In this document: positions 23,052-36,114 of the stretch, in pieces
Layout of the letters: the number at the start of each line of letters is the position of its first letter
Position numbering within the stretch: the first letter of the stretch is position 1
Assembly: GCA_910591455.2 (NCBI GenBank)
Contig: OU342807.1
Span: 20,576,986 to 20,640,985 of the forward strand
From: Pholis gunnellus
Taxonomy: Eukaryota; Chordata; Actinopteri; Perciformes; Pholidae
Direction of reading: 5' to 3'
Length of the DNA: 64,000 bases
Notes under the pieces: generated by a model
Database searches by the model: none
What the model was told of the DNA's origin: nothing
Seen by the model: only the letters and a program-made list of their open reading frames with translations
Translations under genes and position numbers: made by a program

Positions 23052-26000
23052 ATGCCTGGATTTTCAGACCGAGATCGTGGCAGAGATAGAGGGTAAGCGA
23101 AGGGTCAACTCTGGGTTTCTTAACGTGAACGGTTGACGTTAAGATGAACAGCTTAGCTGTCATGGCCGCGCTCTCATAACAAGACCGTTATCTTGTAACG
23201 TTACTTTATATCGCCACTACTTGATATTTAGCTGCACTCGTGTATTCAAAATAGAAACGCTGTTTTCATGCGTTTAACCGTTCTTGCTCTGGCGTATCTG
23301 TAATGTTTTCCGTTTCCCTGCCTATTGGAGGTAAAATGGCAGCTAATGACAGCTCTGTGTCGGCCTGGTTGTTGTCATGTGACGCAGTGGTGTCTCTTCT
23401 TACGGATGCACATTTGAGACGAAGATTTTTGTCGCAAACAAGCAATTTATTTTGAACGAGTTAGTTTTCTGACGAGCCTAACCCTGTCATGCGTCCTACA
23501 GGAGGTGAAGCTCAGCCCCGTAATGTTCTCGTTGTATCGTGTATATAACGTTAAATCTCTCCATTCAGTAATATGACAGTTTATCATGAGCCCTACTCAC
23601 TGGTGAGTGTTTACGTATACGGCAATAATCAAGAGCTATACATTTAAGTGTGGGACTGTGCACAGTGTTGGATTTGTCAACACTGTGTACACTTGTTTGC
23701 TTGATAGCAAACTATTGACTGTTTTTATGGACAAACGCCAGAGATGCTCAGTGTTTAAAAAGCAAATAGTATTCAGTTCCATGTTTGCCTCGTGGGTATA
23801 AACTATTTTTCTGTTTGGAGGATTGTGCCCTCCTACACAGATAGTGATTAAACTGTCTTTAAAGCTGTTCACTAATTTAAAGCCCCTAACCATTTTGTGT
23901 GATTTCTTTATGTGGTGCTAGAAAACTTGGAAGAGAGGAAAATGTCTGGTTTAGTAGTGCATGTCCATAAAGGGAGAGGCAGATTATTTTTTGAAGTGTA
24001 GATATGCCTACTATAAACACCAAACTCTATGCTACCTATCAAGCAATATCCTCATTTCGTCTTTCAAACTGAGCTGCGGTGATCCTGATGATGCATGGCG
24101 ATCATCAGGTTTTATATTTACTGGCTGTGTAGTACTAACCACAACTAGTAATATATGACTGTTATGTGAGAATCTTGTGGAGTTCCCCTGTAATAAGCGC
24201 CATGTCTGACCATGCTCTTTTACACAAGGTATGGTGGAGGACCTCCTCGTTTTGGTGGTGGTGGTGGTGGTGGTGGTGGTGGAGGTGGTGGTGGAGGTAA
24301 TAGGAGTGGACCTCCTCCGGGAAAGTTTGGCAACCCTGGTGAGAGGCTGCGTAAGAAGCACTGGAACCTTGACGAGCTTCCAAAGTTTCAAAAGAACTTC
24401 TACCAGGAACATCCAGATGCAACTCGCAGACCACCTGTAAGATTCACTTCTCGTCGTTTCTCTTTTTAATTAGTTTTTATTCATGTGGTCTTGAGAGTAT
24501 GTGTGTATTGACTGTGTTCTTCAATTGCAGCAAGAGGTTGAACAGTACCGAAGAAACAAAGAAGTTACGGTCAAAGGCAGAGATATCCCCAAACCAATTA
24601 TACAATTCCACGAAGCTGCATTTCCAAGTGAGTAGAGACGAATGCGCCACCACACAAATATCACAAATATTTCTTTGTGTCATTGACAGAAGTTTTAAAG
24701 TTGACAGTTTAACTTGCATCATCTTACTTTTGCAGGCTACGTCATGGAAGTTATTGTCAAACAGAACTGGACTGATCCAACTCCAATTCAGTCTCAGGGG
24801 TGGCCAGTGGCCCTGAGTGGCAAAGACATGGTTGGCATCGCTCAAACTGGTTCTGGGAAAACCCTAGCAGTGAGTGAAATACTTTGTAATTATGATTTTT
24901 CAGAGCATTTCTACCCAGCAACCATAAGAGGTTAATTTGTTGTCGCCTTTCGGTAATTAAGACATAACACTTTTGCCAAGAGTGATTGGCTCAAGATCAA
25001 ACCGATGAATGTGAATACAGAAACAGACATTTGAGATAATACTGCAACGGCTGAGGGAAGAAATAAATTCTGCTATGTTGTGGAAGGTAATGACTACCAG
25101 GAACACTGATGTGCATTATGATTTGAGGTGTATATCTAACGTCGGCCCTTTTTTTGTTTTTCTTTCTTTTAGTACCTTCTGCCTGCAATTGTGCACATCC
25201 AACATCAGCCATTCTTGGAGCACGGAGATGGACCTATTGTAAGTACGCTTGAAATGATTTGTCAGAATGTGTGATCCTCTAGTAGCGCCGGATGCTATTG
25301 AAAGTCCTTTTTGTTCTATTACTATTTTGGAAGAACAGGAAACAGGAAAACTAGAGGCCCAGATGATGCCCAGGCTTCATATCATATTGAACCATGTATC
25401 AATCTGTATATCACTAATTAGACAGAATTAAATATTGTGTGCCCCAAAAAACGGTGAAGCTTATATCTTTAATGTTAACTAACTTTGTGTTTCAACTGGC
25501 TGCAAGAATAATTTTCTCTTCGGTGAATAAGTTGTCCAAGCAATACCATAATGTTATGGTATCAGCAGGGTTCTCTCCCTCCTGGGAGGGGCCAGATATA
25601 TTGCTTGAGTTTACAGCTTGGCATGCTATACAGAGCCAGTAGAAATGGGGCAGTTGTGGCCTTTGTCCTCAGACTATTCTTTCTTGGTTGTGGTAAAGTT
25701 ACTTCTCTCTGTCTAAAGATTGTCCTACATGAATGGATGAACACAAAAGTAGTTGTAACAGCCCAGTATGAGTCTTACCTATTCAATCAATTGATTTAAT
25801 GTTAAGGATGCAATACACAAATATTGATTCCGATCATTTATGTCCATCTTTCCTTAGTGCTTGGTGCTGGCGCCAACCCGTGAGCTGGCTCAGCAGGTGC
25901 AACAAGTGGCTGCTGAATACGGCAGGGCTTCCCGTCTCAAGAGCACCTGCATCTACGGGGGAGCCCCCAAAGGACCCCAAATCAGGGACCTTGAGAGAGG

Positions 26001-29000
26001 TATGCTTACTTTGTTATTCTCACTGTTTAAATAGATTACTCAATTCATTCAACTTTTGCTATTAGGGATTTGTTTTATGGTTTAATTGGTTTTAAGGTTA
26101 AATATATAATACTATGTTTTCCGTCTTTTAGGGGTTGAGATCTGCATTGCTACTCCGGGTCGTCTCATTGACTTCCTTGAGTGTGGAAAGACTAATTTGC
26201 GTCGTTGCACCTATCTGGTGCTGGATGAAGCAGACCGCATGCTGGACATGGGATTTGAACCTCAGATCCGCAAGATAGTGGAACAAATTCGGGTATGTTG
26301 TGTTGTTTTCTTTCACTTGGCCCACAATTGACATTATTATTGAGACAATCTCAGAGTAAAGTAAATTGTCAGATCACAAACATGACTACTAACCAGCTGT
26401 TATGTTTATGAGAAATATTTTGCCCAGTAGCCAAATAAAATAAATACTTAGCTGGTAAGAAACAAAGTTCTCCAAAGAGAGGAATTCAGTTCATACCCAC
26501 ACAAGTTGACCAAACAGCCTGTGATCAATACTCATTTTTCAGAACTCGCCCAGATTAACTAATACTAAATATTAGACGAGTACATCTTATTATTACATCA
26601 TATGAGGGTTGCATTTCATTTGAAGCTGCAAAATAGGGTTGAGGTCCTCCTTTTTGTCTTTACCAGCCAGACCGTCAGACCCTGATGTGGAGCGCCACCT
26701 GGCCTAAGGAAGTTCGCCAGCTGGCTGAGGACTTCCTGAAGGACTATGTCCAGATCAACGTTGGCGCACTGCAGCTCAGTGCCAACCACAACATCCTGCA
26801 GATAGTTGACGTTTGCAATGACATGGAGAAGGAGGACAAGTGAGTAGATGATTCCAACCTCTTGATTAGCATCGGTCAGTCAACTGATGTGATGGGGGGG
26901 AAACTTTGTATCAGTCGTTTGTTATCGGAATTAACCAGACAAATCGCTCCACCGACTAAGAACGGCCAAGCACCACCACCCGCAGAATCCAGAAAGAGCT
27001 ATCAATCTGTCAACGAATCGATAATGAAATTCGTTGCCAACTCTTTTAATAATCGATTTTATCGATTCGTTGTTGCAGCCCTACAATTAACTTTAGTCTT
27101 TGTCGTTATTTTATACCTGCAAATAAATACAGCAATCTCTATTGGGGCAGGTTAAATTGACTTAGTGCAAGTGGATATCTAAAAAGAAATAACATTAACG
27201 TTGAACCCTGAAAGTCTGTTGCTGTGACGAACTATTTTTGTCAAGACAATTTAACATTTTGTCAACTAAGTTTTGTCTCAACGTCCTCTTTGCCTCGTCT
27301 CTGTTAGACTGATCCGTCTGCTGGAGGAGATAATGAGTGAAAAGGAGAACAAGACCATTATTTTTGTGGAGACCAAAAGGCGTTGTGATGAGATCACCAG
27401 GAGGATGAGACGAGATGGGTAAGGATCTCCTCCTTCCTCTCCTCAAAGAGTGTCTCTTTTCCTTATTTTAACTCTTGTGTTCATCGCGAAAGTTAAAATT
27501 GAGGCTATGTTAAATGATACCTTGTTTTTCTCCCTTATTGCTCCTACTTGTTGTTGCATTCGTGTTTAATGTTCAATCTGTCTGTCACAGGTGGCCGGCA
27601 ATGGGAATTCATGGAGACAAGAGCCAGCAGGAGAGGGACTGGGTCCTTAACGGTTAGATTTGATAAATCACATTGCAAGTTACGATTTAAAAACATTTAA
27701 GCATCACAGGCTGCTCTGTAACTGAATTAAATTCCATCCATCTCCCTTCAGAGTTCAGATATGGCAAAGCTCCAATCCTCATCGCTACAGATGTGGCCTC
27801 CCGTGGCTTGGGTCAGTATGCCGTTGAGTATCACCACTTTCTTATCAGTGTTACACTTACTTTAAAGAAAGTGGTTTTGCTTTCTTTAACTTTTCTATGC
27901 ATTTTCTGAGTTTTTCTCACCTTAAGGTGGAGTCTTTGTGGCAGGCGCTAGGCATGACAGTCCCAGGCCTCGAGAGGGAGAAGGATGACATATTGGAAGT
28001 GCTCAACTGGCTTGCCACCCAGTGGGCCTAGAGAGGTGAAAGCTCTTGTGTGCCAGTGAACTTCAAAAGGCTGCGTGGCTAAGCCTTTGGCTCTGATATG
28101 TTGGTGAAATACACACACATCTGTTCTCTGTCCATGGATTTCACCTGACAAACGCCATCCAGCTGTTTCCAACTCAAACGTTGAAAAAAAAAAAAGAAAG
28201 ATATGCCTGATGTTGTGACTTTTGCCTTGCATGCTGTTGTGTTAGAGAGCGCTGTATTGCAAGTCACTTGTTTGAGATTTGGAACAATTGTTACCTTTCG
28301 GAGCTTGTATCACATAGCATGGGTGCTTGAGAGCCTGTCTTAAGCTTTCAGTTGTTTTCTTTTCCCGTCAAAGTGCTGGATTTCTTGAAATGGAGAGAGC
28401 AGTTTGAAATCTTTTATTTGTCTCTGAAAATTGATGAGACCTGGCACATGTGTTTTAGGGGGTAGTGGGAACATCTAGTGAGAGGAGAAAGAGAGTGAGA
28501 CAACTCAAACCAAAGTTCCTCCCTCGCCTGCGTTTTAAAGTCATGTCGAGACCTGCCAACGAGAGACATTTTCTCAAGTGAACACTGGCTTCTTGGAAGA
28601 TCTTGCCTTGATGAGACGGATGAAGTGGGTGGGGGGAATTGTGCCGTGCTCGGTGAGGGGTCCCACGAGGTTCATTTTTTTTTTTTTTTTTCTTTTTTTT
28701 TTTTGAAGGGGCCCCTGTTCAAATTAGCACTTGGTCTATTTTGTCTTGGCAAGACGTGCAGTGCGGCCTTTAATATCAAGCTTCTTTTGAGAGTGTACTG
28801 GGAAAAACGGACCTGCAAAAAATGTACCCCTGAATGGTCCTATATTGGCACATGAGGAGGCCCCAGTGCATGTCGTGGCCCGACTGCGTAGAAGCTCCTG
28901 GATGTCACTTGACAATTTGTGGGGGATTTCGCTGCATTGGGAAAGGACTAGTGAATGCATACTCCTTTATGGTAAGACTTAAATCTATTTTTTTTTTTCT

Positions 29001-30113
29001 CCCTTGTTTAACAAAAGGGAGAGTGAATGTCGTTTGGATCTTTTTGATTATGGTAAGCAATTGGAGTGTGCATCGTTTCTCTCTTCCCACAGTAGTATTC
29101 CCATGGAGTAGATGTATGCACAATCTTATGTTGTTTTTTTAACATGTTTTCCCTCCACAGCCTAATGACCATTTTCTTCCCCCAGCCTCCACAGTTGCTA
29201 ACTTTTCCCTTTGATCTGGCTGTTGTGGTGTGCAAAATCCTGTGTGGCCTCCATGTTTTGTTTTGCCACACTGCAACACTTTCACAGATGTGGAGGATGT
29301 GAAATTTGTCATCAATTATGACTACCCTAACTCCTCCGAGGATTATATCCATCGCATTGGACGCACAGCCCGAAGTCAAAAAACGGGCACAGCCTACACC
29401 TTCTTCACCCCCAACAACATGAAACAGGCCAGTGACCTGATCTCTGTGCTCCGCGAGGCCAATCAGGCCATTAACCCCAAACTGATCCAGATGTCAGAGG
29501 ACAGAGGAGGTAAAAGCCGACACTTATTTAGGAGTTATATCCTCGATGGTTTAAAGTAAATGATATCATCTTTGACTTGTCTCAAAAGACCGTTTTTAGA
29601 CATGCACCGCTTCACGTAATGTTTTCCCCTTTTGTCCCTGTCCTGTCTTCCTCTCGTGCAGGTCGTGGTAGGGGGGGAAGAGGTGGCTACAAGGATGACC
29701 GTCGGGATAGGTATTCTGGGGGCGGGAGGAGCAACTTTGGCGGTAGTAGCTACAGGGACAGGGACAGCGATAGAGGGTTTGGCAATGGGCCGAAGAGTGC
29801 CTTTGGTGGAAATAAGGCTCAAAATGGTGGCAGCTATGGTGGTAACAGTGGTAACTCTAGTGGTAGCTATGGTAGCAACAATTACAGCAACGGACAGGGT
29901 AATTTTGGTGCTCCAGCAAATCAGGTGGGTGCCTTTGGTAACCAAAGCTTCCAGGGGCCCCCTCAGTTTGGGGCCATGCAGAGGGCCGGTCAGAATGGCA
30001 TGAACCACCCACCATTCCCATTCAACTCTCAGCCACCGCCACCACAGGCCCAACAGCCACCACCTCCACCACCAATGGTGCCCTACCCCATGCCACCACC
30101 CTTCCCACAGTAG
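23052..30113 (+). CDS. ddx5: DEAD-box RNA helicase DDX5 (p68)
   Basis: Thirteen exons: 23052-23092, 24229-24436, 24531-24627, 24736-24869, 25173-25238, 25858-25999, 26132-26292, 26667-26839, 27308-27418, 27591-27652, 27752-27811, 29288-29509, 29662-30113 (642 residues; human 614). All helicase motifs are present: Q motif (DPTPIQ), I (AQTGSGKT), Ia (PTRELAQQ), GG, Ib (TPGRLID), II (DEAD), III (SAT), IV (IIFVETK), V (ATDVASRGLD) and VI (HRIGRTAR). It is an ATP-dependent RNA helicase and nuclear co-regulator in splicing, microRNA processing and transcription. The N-terminus carries a 15-glycine run coded by (GGT)n. The C-terminus is RGG- and Gly/Ser-rich, then Pro-rich, ending MVPYPMPPPFPQ. The neighbour polg2 follows in the same direction as in human, which favours ddx5 over its paralogue ddx17. 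Confidence 0.95.
24258..24299 (+). repeat. ddx5: (GGT)n codon repeat encoding polyglycine in ddx5
   Basis: Trinucleotide repeat in exon 2 giving about 15 consecutive glycines. The human protein has only a short GG at the matching place. The complementary strand gives a spurious polyhistidine frame. Confidence 0.9.
27003..27090 (-). repeat. hAT-like MITE fragment in ddx5 intron 8
   Basis: Repeated ATCGAT cores (AACGAATCGATAATGAAATT, TAATCGATTTTATCGATTCG) followed by GTTGTTGCAGCCCT. These are the hallmarks of the same abundant fish MITE type that appears in evpl intron 1 near 51360. Confidence 0.6.
27812..29287 (+). other. ddx5: Long ddx5 intron 11 with candidate poison exon
   Basis: At 1,476 bp this is the largest intron of the gene, and it splits motif V (VASRGL / D). 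It shows no transposon signature but two long T runs (about 28673-28704 and 28989-29000). An acceptor with a good pyrimidine tract lies at 27926 (TTTTTCTCACCTTAAG). Read in phase from exon 11 it adds 20 codons and meets TGA at 27986-27988. Inclusion or retention would therefore truncate the helicase. No unique donor was fixed. Confidence 0.5.
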
Positions 30114-30448
30114 ATATGATGTACGCACAATATATGGAACCAACATGATTTTGGTTTAGTCTTGAAATCTTACAGTATGATTATTATTATTATTATCCTT
30201 TGTGCTGTTTAACTTTGTTTTGCTTACAGCAGGGTTGGAATTATTCCGTAAACCCAGAGCATTAAATGGAGTCATAGACAGGTCTCCTAGTGCAATTATG
30301 ATTACCGCACTTTTTCCTTGACTGTTTTTTTTTTGGGTTACATTCCTCAGTAATTTATTTTTACTAGGTAATGCAGTGTTTTCAGTTAGTGGTATGTTTT
30401 TAAAGTGATGTTATGAATCATATAAAAAGGGTGCGTGAGACCCTTTTG

Positions 30449-30454
30449 AATAAA
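30449..30454 (+). terminator. ddx5: ddx5 polyadenylation signal
   Basis: AATAAA 336 bases after the stop codon, preceded by complementary AAAAGGG and CCCTTTT arms. GT-rich sequence (CCTGTGTGTTGTTG) follows within 25 bases. A later TAATAAAAG near 30883 could be an alternative. Confidence 0.6.
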
Positions 30455-31637
30455 AATGAGAAAATTGGACCTGTGTGTTGTTGATTGTGTGGAATTAATG
30501 AATTATAGAACTGATGTTGTTTTGATGTGGATCCTGGTGACTGTAAACCACACACGTGTGAACATGGCAGTATCGGTGTGGCTTCATTCATGAGCCAGAG
30601 GCCTGAACACATTTGTGATGTCACCTTAGAGGTTGCACAGAGAGATGGATGAGAGAAAATTACACTGCATTAGTATACCAATATTGAGCAGACCTATAAG
30701 AAAAAACAGCACAGTAATATAAGCTAAGCACAGTATTAAGCATCATGAAATAATAAAATTACTACTTTAGTTTAGGGCTGCAGTTACCATGTAGGACACT
30801 GAAGTCATGTCCTTAATTAAACTGTTCATTTATATTTTGTTGTCTGGTTGCAGTTTTACTTTAACTCTTTATTTTTAAATGAGTAATAAAAGATCTTGAT
30901 CCTACTACTTTTAAGCAAACAATAAGTAGCGTATTTCCTAGCCAGCATTTTACTGTAGACAAAAGAGACGAGGCTTCTAAAACCGTTGTATAAGAAGTAG
31001 TTTCAGTTTATTGAGCTCACTTGGAATGTTTTGGTGTTATGAAAAGCAATGCTATAAGTAAAAAAATGTGATTTATTTTTTAATAAATAAAGACTTTAAG
31101 TGAACAAGACACCAATACAGCGACTGTATCTAAGTTTGGTTGTTTCAGAATTACGCTGAATGCATCACGTTGCCATAACACCTGACTGAAGCATTTGTAA
31201 CCCGGATGTAAAGATATCACTTCCGGGTCGTATATCACATGTAACTCCTGTGAATTCAAACGTTGTCCACCGGCCATTATCATTGAACATTAACTGTGTG
31301 ACAAACCTAGTGATAAAGTGCCAGGCGAGTGCATTATGTGTTAAATCTACCAGCAGTTACGTAATGTAGCATTAATACCGTGAACTAGTGGCAGTATGCG
31401 ACCAACGCTCAACAGGCAGATGATGAAGTCACCTCTCACTGAGCTCGTGTTTTTGTGTTCAACAGAAACAGTTAACTCTATTTTTTCTTCAAGCGACATT
31501 ACCTGCTCGATGAATGCCTAGCTAGCACTTTAACTGTTTATTTGACATTAGCATTTAGGGTTCACTTGGACTTTACTCATGAGGAGTCATCACTTCAATA
31601 GACAATCTTTGGCTGTACTTCTCACAAACTTCTCGTC
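30455..31637. other. ddx5-polg2 intergenic region
   Basis: No gene seen. The right part should contain the polg2 promoter. An ETS/GABP-type motif CACTTCCGGGT lies at about 31219-31229, with a second CCCGGATGT just upstream at 31201. GABP (NRF-2) sites are common in promoters of nuclear genes for mitochondrial proteins; use here is inferred. Confidence 0.45.
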
Positions 31638-34600
31638 ATGTTATCTTGCTGTGTCAGAAACGTCCTATGCACATTAAAACCCCCGCCATGCAGTGCAACA
31701 CTGGCTCTGCAACACTCCCGGAGACACTGCAGCACGTCGTCAAGTGAGGACTTGGATCGGGTCAGCACGTTGCTGCAGCTCTGTGTGGACAGACACTATG
31801 TCTCACCCGGTCAGACTAACACAGAGCTGTTCCAGCGGGGCATGAGCTGCGTCTATGGGCCTCTGGGCATGGAGCTGAGGAGAAACCTGCTGGCGCAGTG
31901 GTGGCACTCTGTGACCAGCTCCTCGGCTCAGGTGTTTGGGATAAACACACTGAGCAGCAGCAAGGACGCAGCAGCAGATGGACGGGGTCAGCTGAGGATT
32001 GTTGAGTCTGACTATTTAAAACACATTCTTGAACAGCAAGAACTGAGCAAGGAGCAGCTCATCCAGGAGGTGCAGGCGCTCATTCAGAGGTCCCCCTCTC
32101 TGAGGACAGACTTTCTACAAGGTAGAGTGCTGCATATTCCAGAGGGACTCACTGTTTGATTGTTGTGACATACTTGCACTATACTGTATGATGATTATAC
32201 ATAGACCACCACCACCTTTGGTTCAGAAAACAACAATGGTGAAACAGTCAAATTATGAATAATTGGTAGTTTTAAGGGACTTTCTTGGCCTTGGTTGAGT
32301 CTGTCCTAGTTCAATCTCCACCTATCAAATTTATTTAGGTTAAGGGTCATATTGGTTAAGATTTTCTGGGTACTTGGGTTTGTACCCATCATCATCTTAG
32401 ATGATGTCGGTCTGTAAACCACTGCTTAGAACCAAATATTGTAGAGGGACGAAAGGATAGCACATCTCTCTTTGGAACCTATCCTCAACTTGTAACAAAA
32501 CAGTCAACGGTCACCTAATTACCTTCTGTTGGATTAAATTAGAATTAATCGTATGCACAATTAACAGCTATTAAGTCTTGTTTGTTGTCAGGTGCGTTGG
32601 AGCAATGTGTCCCCTCGTTGGAGCTGGTGAACAAGAAGCTACCCTTTGGCCTGGCTGAGTCTGGTCTGTGTTTCCAGCCCTCAGATGGCTCTGGTTGGTG
32701 AGGCTTCATCTACTGGCCGTCCATCCGCATGTGTAGACACACACTTATTCTCTCACTACAGGAACTTGCGCAAATACATTTTGCTCCTTCGTACTCAATG
32801 TTGCTTAGTGATTTTATGTTAATACCACCTGTGTGTGTATTTGGCCACAATAATCAAGTAGTCTGTGTCTTCACTGGCAAAATAAAAAGCTTTTCAACCC
32901 ACTCCTCTTGGGATGCTAGCAATATGCTCAACTCACTGACTGCTAATCCTATTAAAAGGTCCATCAATACGAACATGTATTATATGTATTCATATTACAG
33001 ACTCTTATTTTATTATTTTTTGTGGCCATTTTGATGGATATGAATGATATCAATAACTGTTTGCATTTAAGTTGTTGTACACTGTTCATTATTTAACCAC
33101 TAGAGGGCGAGCTGGCCCCATTTTTCTGAGATGGTAGACATTTGTGCGTTGTATTTCATGACAAATTAGTGCTATTTAAATATAGTAAACGAGAAAAAAA
33201 AAGAAAATGTGTAGTGCTACTGTAATTATAATGTAATGGTTCTGTTTCTGCCAGCCCAGCTGAGGTGACCCAGACGTCTCTGGTGTGGTTCTGCCCTCCT
33301 CGGACCTCTTCCCACTGGCTGGATCACTGGGCCAGGCAGAGACTGAAGTGGTGGAGGAAAGTGAGTATTGTTAAATAAGAGGAAGTATTTCAGAGCACTG
33401 GATGTAAGCTGAACAGATCCCCATCATCACTCAGATACACACACAGCTTTCACATGGTGAAAACAGTCTGTAGAAAATATTATAACCATTATAACCACAA
33501 GGTGGTTTCACAGCGCAGTTCTTGCATGTATTGTGCAGCGCTAACTGGAGCACAAAAGGGGTTGTTTTCCTGTTTTCATGGGCTATTTACATTAAATGAG
33601 CAGTCTAATCTTATGACTTCCCATCATTGATACTTATTTCTATTACTTGAAGATACACTCCCTGATATTCCTGGAGGGCCCAAACACAACATTTCTCACC
33701 ACAGGGCGACTAGATAGGAGGAGATTTGGGTCGAAGTCGAGCAGTGTATCTTTAAAGTATTACCACATTAACATAACTTCCGTTGCATGAAATCAGGCCA
33801 ACCCATGTCATTCCAGTTCGCCCGGTCTCCGTCAGACTTCAGCAGTAGTGACGTCCCAGTGGAGGAACTCGAGGGGGCGGCGTCTCGCGGTGTGAGGATC
33901 ATCTACAGCTTCCCGTGGGGACAGGAGCCCCTGGAGACGCTGTGGAGCAGAGGACACGCCGAGCTGCTGCAGACACACAAAGGAGTCCGTTCCAAACTAC
34001 AGGTCAGTCTGCTTGTCTTCATGTGGATACTGTCTTTTTTTTTTTTTTCTTTGCATACTCGCTATGTCTGCATTCAGTTTCTTACCCCGTCAGGCTGCCA
34101 TTGCCAAAAAGTCACATAGAAGGTGTAGAAGCTAGCAGTCAGCAAAACCGGTTCCCCAAATGATGTGTCCCTCACAATGAAATCAGAAATTTCCCTGATA
34201 GGCCTTTTTTCACAGAAGACATTTTGACAAGTCAGGAAAGGCAAAAGGCGTAAACGATGAAAGGAATGAGTAGATGAAGCCGTTGATGTTTCAAAGATCA
34301 TATACACAAGCACCTATTCACTGCTGTTGTTGCCTTTCTTCATGGTGACCACACGCAGTTTCTAAACACAATTTCAGTTTCGAGATGGTCGTAAGTCGGT
34401 TCCTCACGTCGTCTCGGTAAGCGGGAACATGGACCGCGGTGTGAAGGCCTTTCTGTCCAACTCACTCCAGCAGCTCAATAAACAAGACGGCAAGCAGAAG
34501 CTGCTGAGGAGAAAGGTGACGACCCACGTGTTAAACACGATGATATACTGTTATTCCACTGTCTCGCTTGACCCTTGCCCACTCTTTTGTGATGTGATCA

Positions 34601-35291
34601 TTTTGTCACTAGTTGTGGTTCGCTGTTGATTTCAGGTCCTGAAGCTGCACCCAGTGTTGGCTCCGGTCAAAGTGGCTTTAGACATCGGCAGGGGAGCCAC
34701 TATGGAGCTGAGGCAGGTAAGAAACACATCTGTTGACAGTAAACAACAATGATTAATTGATTTTTTAAAATCTTGATTAAATCTGTGAATACATATGTAA
34801 AAAGTGAGTCATGTGCTGTGTGAAAAGGATCTTTCAAGTGACAGAAGTGATAGAATCCGCACCAAATTAATTTAGTTGACGGTTTCGGCGATAGTGACAG
34901 TCGATTAAAGAGCATTTGATTGTTTTGTAGGTTTGTGACGGGCTGCTGCAGGAGTTTATGGAGGCTAAGATCCCCGCGTGGCCTGGGTATCTCGAAACTC
35001 TGCCAACGTCAATGGAGCAGCTGAACGCAAAGTAAAGTGCAATTCAGTGTCGCAAAGTTCCTCATTAGGAGCGAATCATCTCTCGCTGTGGACTGACCGT
35101 GTGTCTCTGTGTCGATGGGTTGTAGGTATGACGAGATGGGAGTGCTGTTCACTGTGGTGATCAGTGAGAACACGCTGGAGAGCGGCCTCCTCCAAGTGCG
35201 CAGCAGAGACACCACCATCAGAGAGACCAAGCACATCTCTGAGATCAAGAACTTTCTCTCCAGATACATTTCTGCTGCCGACAACATCTGA
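31638..35291 (+). CDS. polg2: Mitochondrial DNA polymerase gamma accessory subunit
   Basis: Eight exons: 31638-32121, 32592-32697, 33255-33360, 33817-34002, 34378-34515, 34636-34716, 34931-35031, 35126-35291 (455 residues; human 485). The N-terminus (MLSCCVRNVLCTLKPPPC, then RRHCST) is Arg/Ser-rich and lacks acids, fitting a mitochondrial presequence. The body matches the class II aminoacyl-tRNA-synthetase-like fold of POLG2: GPLGMELRRNLLAQWW, WWRKFARSPSDFSSSDV, FPWGQEPLETLW, then the C-terminal anticodon-binding-like domain with KVLKLHPVLAPVKVALDIGRG, WPGYLETLPTSMEQL and RSRDTTIRETKHIS. It forms the processivity dimer on POLG at mitochondrial replication forks. Placement directly after ddx5 matches human. 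Intact, with consistent phases throughout. Confidence 0.95.
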
Positions 35292-36114
35292 ATGGACTTT
35301 TTGTTTAGGCAACTAAAAGGAAAAGTCTAAATAGTTTTTCATTGGGTATGACTTGAGGACTTCCACTCACCCTACAGTCTCCCTCAGTACTACCAAGGCG
35401 CAGTGCATGTCTCACTCTCTGAAATCAACAGGGTGGTATTTACATGATTGGAGGAGGATTGGGATCAGTGTTTGCTCAGGTTTCTGTCTCACTCTCTATT
35501 CAAATATACAGTGTCTCTTAAATATTATATTTTTTTGTTTTTGTCGGTTTGTTATTGTCCTTGTACTCCGTGTTAGTTGTCGTACATTAGTTTATTATTA
35601 ATATTCAACTTGTGAATCAATGCTTCTCTTGAGGTTCAAAGATCATTCTTGACCCTGGAAAACAATCTCCCCTCAAAGTCCATTTTGTAGCTGTTCATGA
35701 GCTTTCAATCATATTACATGATCTTCATCATATTTCACATATATCTATAAACTCTATGCAACAGGGACTTTGAATGAATAATAATCATCTATAGTCACAC
35801 CAGACAGATAGTCCATCATATGTATAATGCTGAATTGTGGGTTATTTCATAATTACTTTCTCTTGAGTTCCTCTTTTGCTGTATTCTGTTATGACCGAGT
35901 TTTACGTCATTATAGATGATATGCTGCTTATCTGTGATATGTAATATATTGAAGATGTTGTTATATTTCAGTAGCAGCCGTTAATGTATATGCGTCAATC
36001 AAAAATGATGTACTTCTTAATGGGAGCTATGGCGATTATTTTCCTGTGGAGGCAACACTGCACAGTTTAGTGCCAGTAACACGCGCTATGGTCTGACTGG
36101 GACACAGGCACATC
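35292..36114. other. polg2 3' end and polg2-srp68 spacer
   Basis: 3' UTR and spacer, AT-rich. No canonical AATAAA was spotted soon after the stop, so the polyadenylation site is unresolved. No gene seen. Confidence 0.4.

Noticed and set aside
24032..24434. Minus-strand frames with polythreonine or polyhistidine
   Set aside because: Complement of the ddx5 (GGT)n polyglycine repeat.
29535..30146. 203-codon minus-strand frame
   Set aside because: Antisense to the Gly/Ser/Pro-rich last exon of ddx5; low-complexity shadow.
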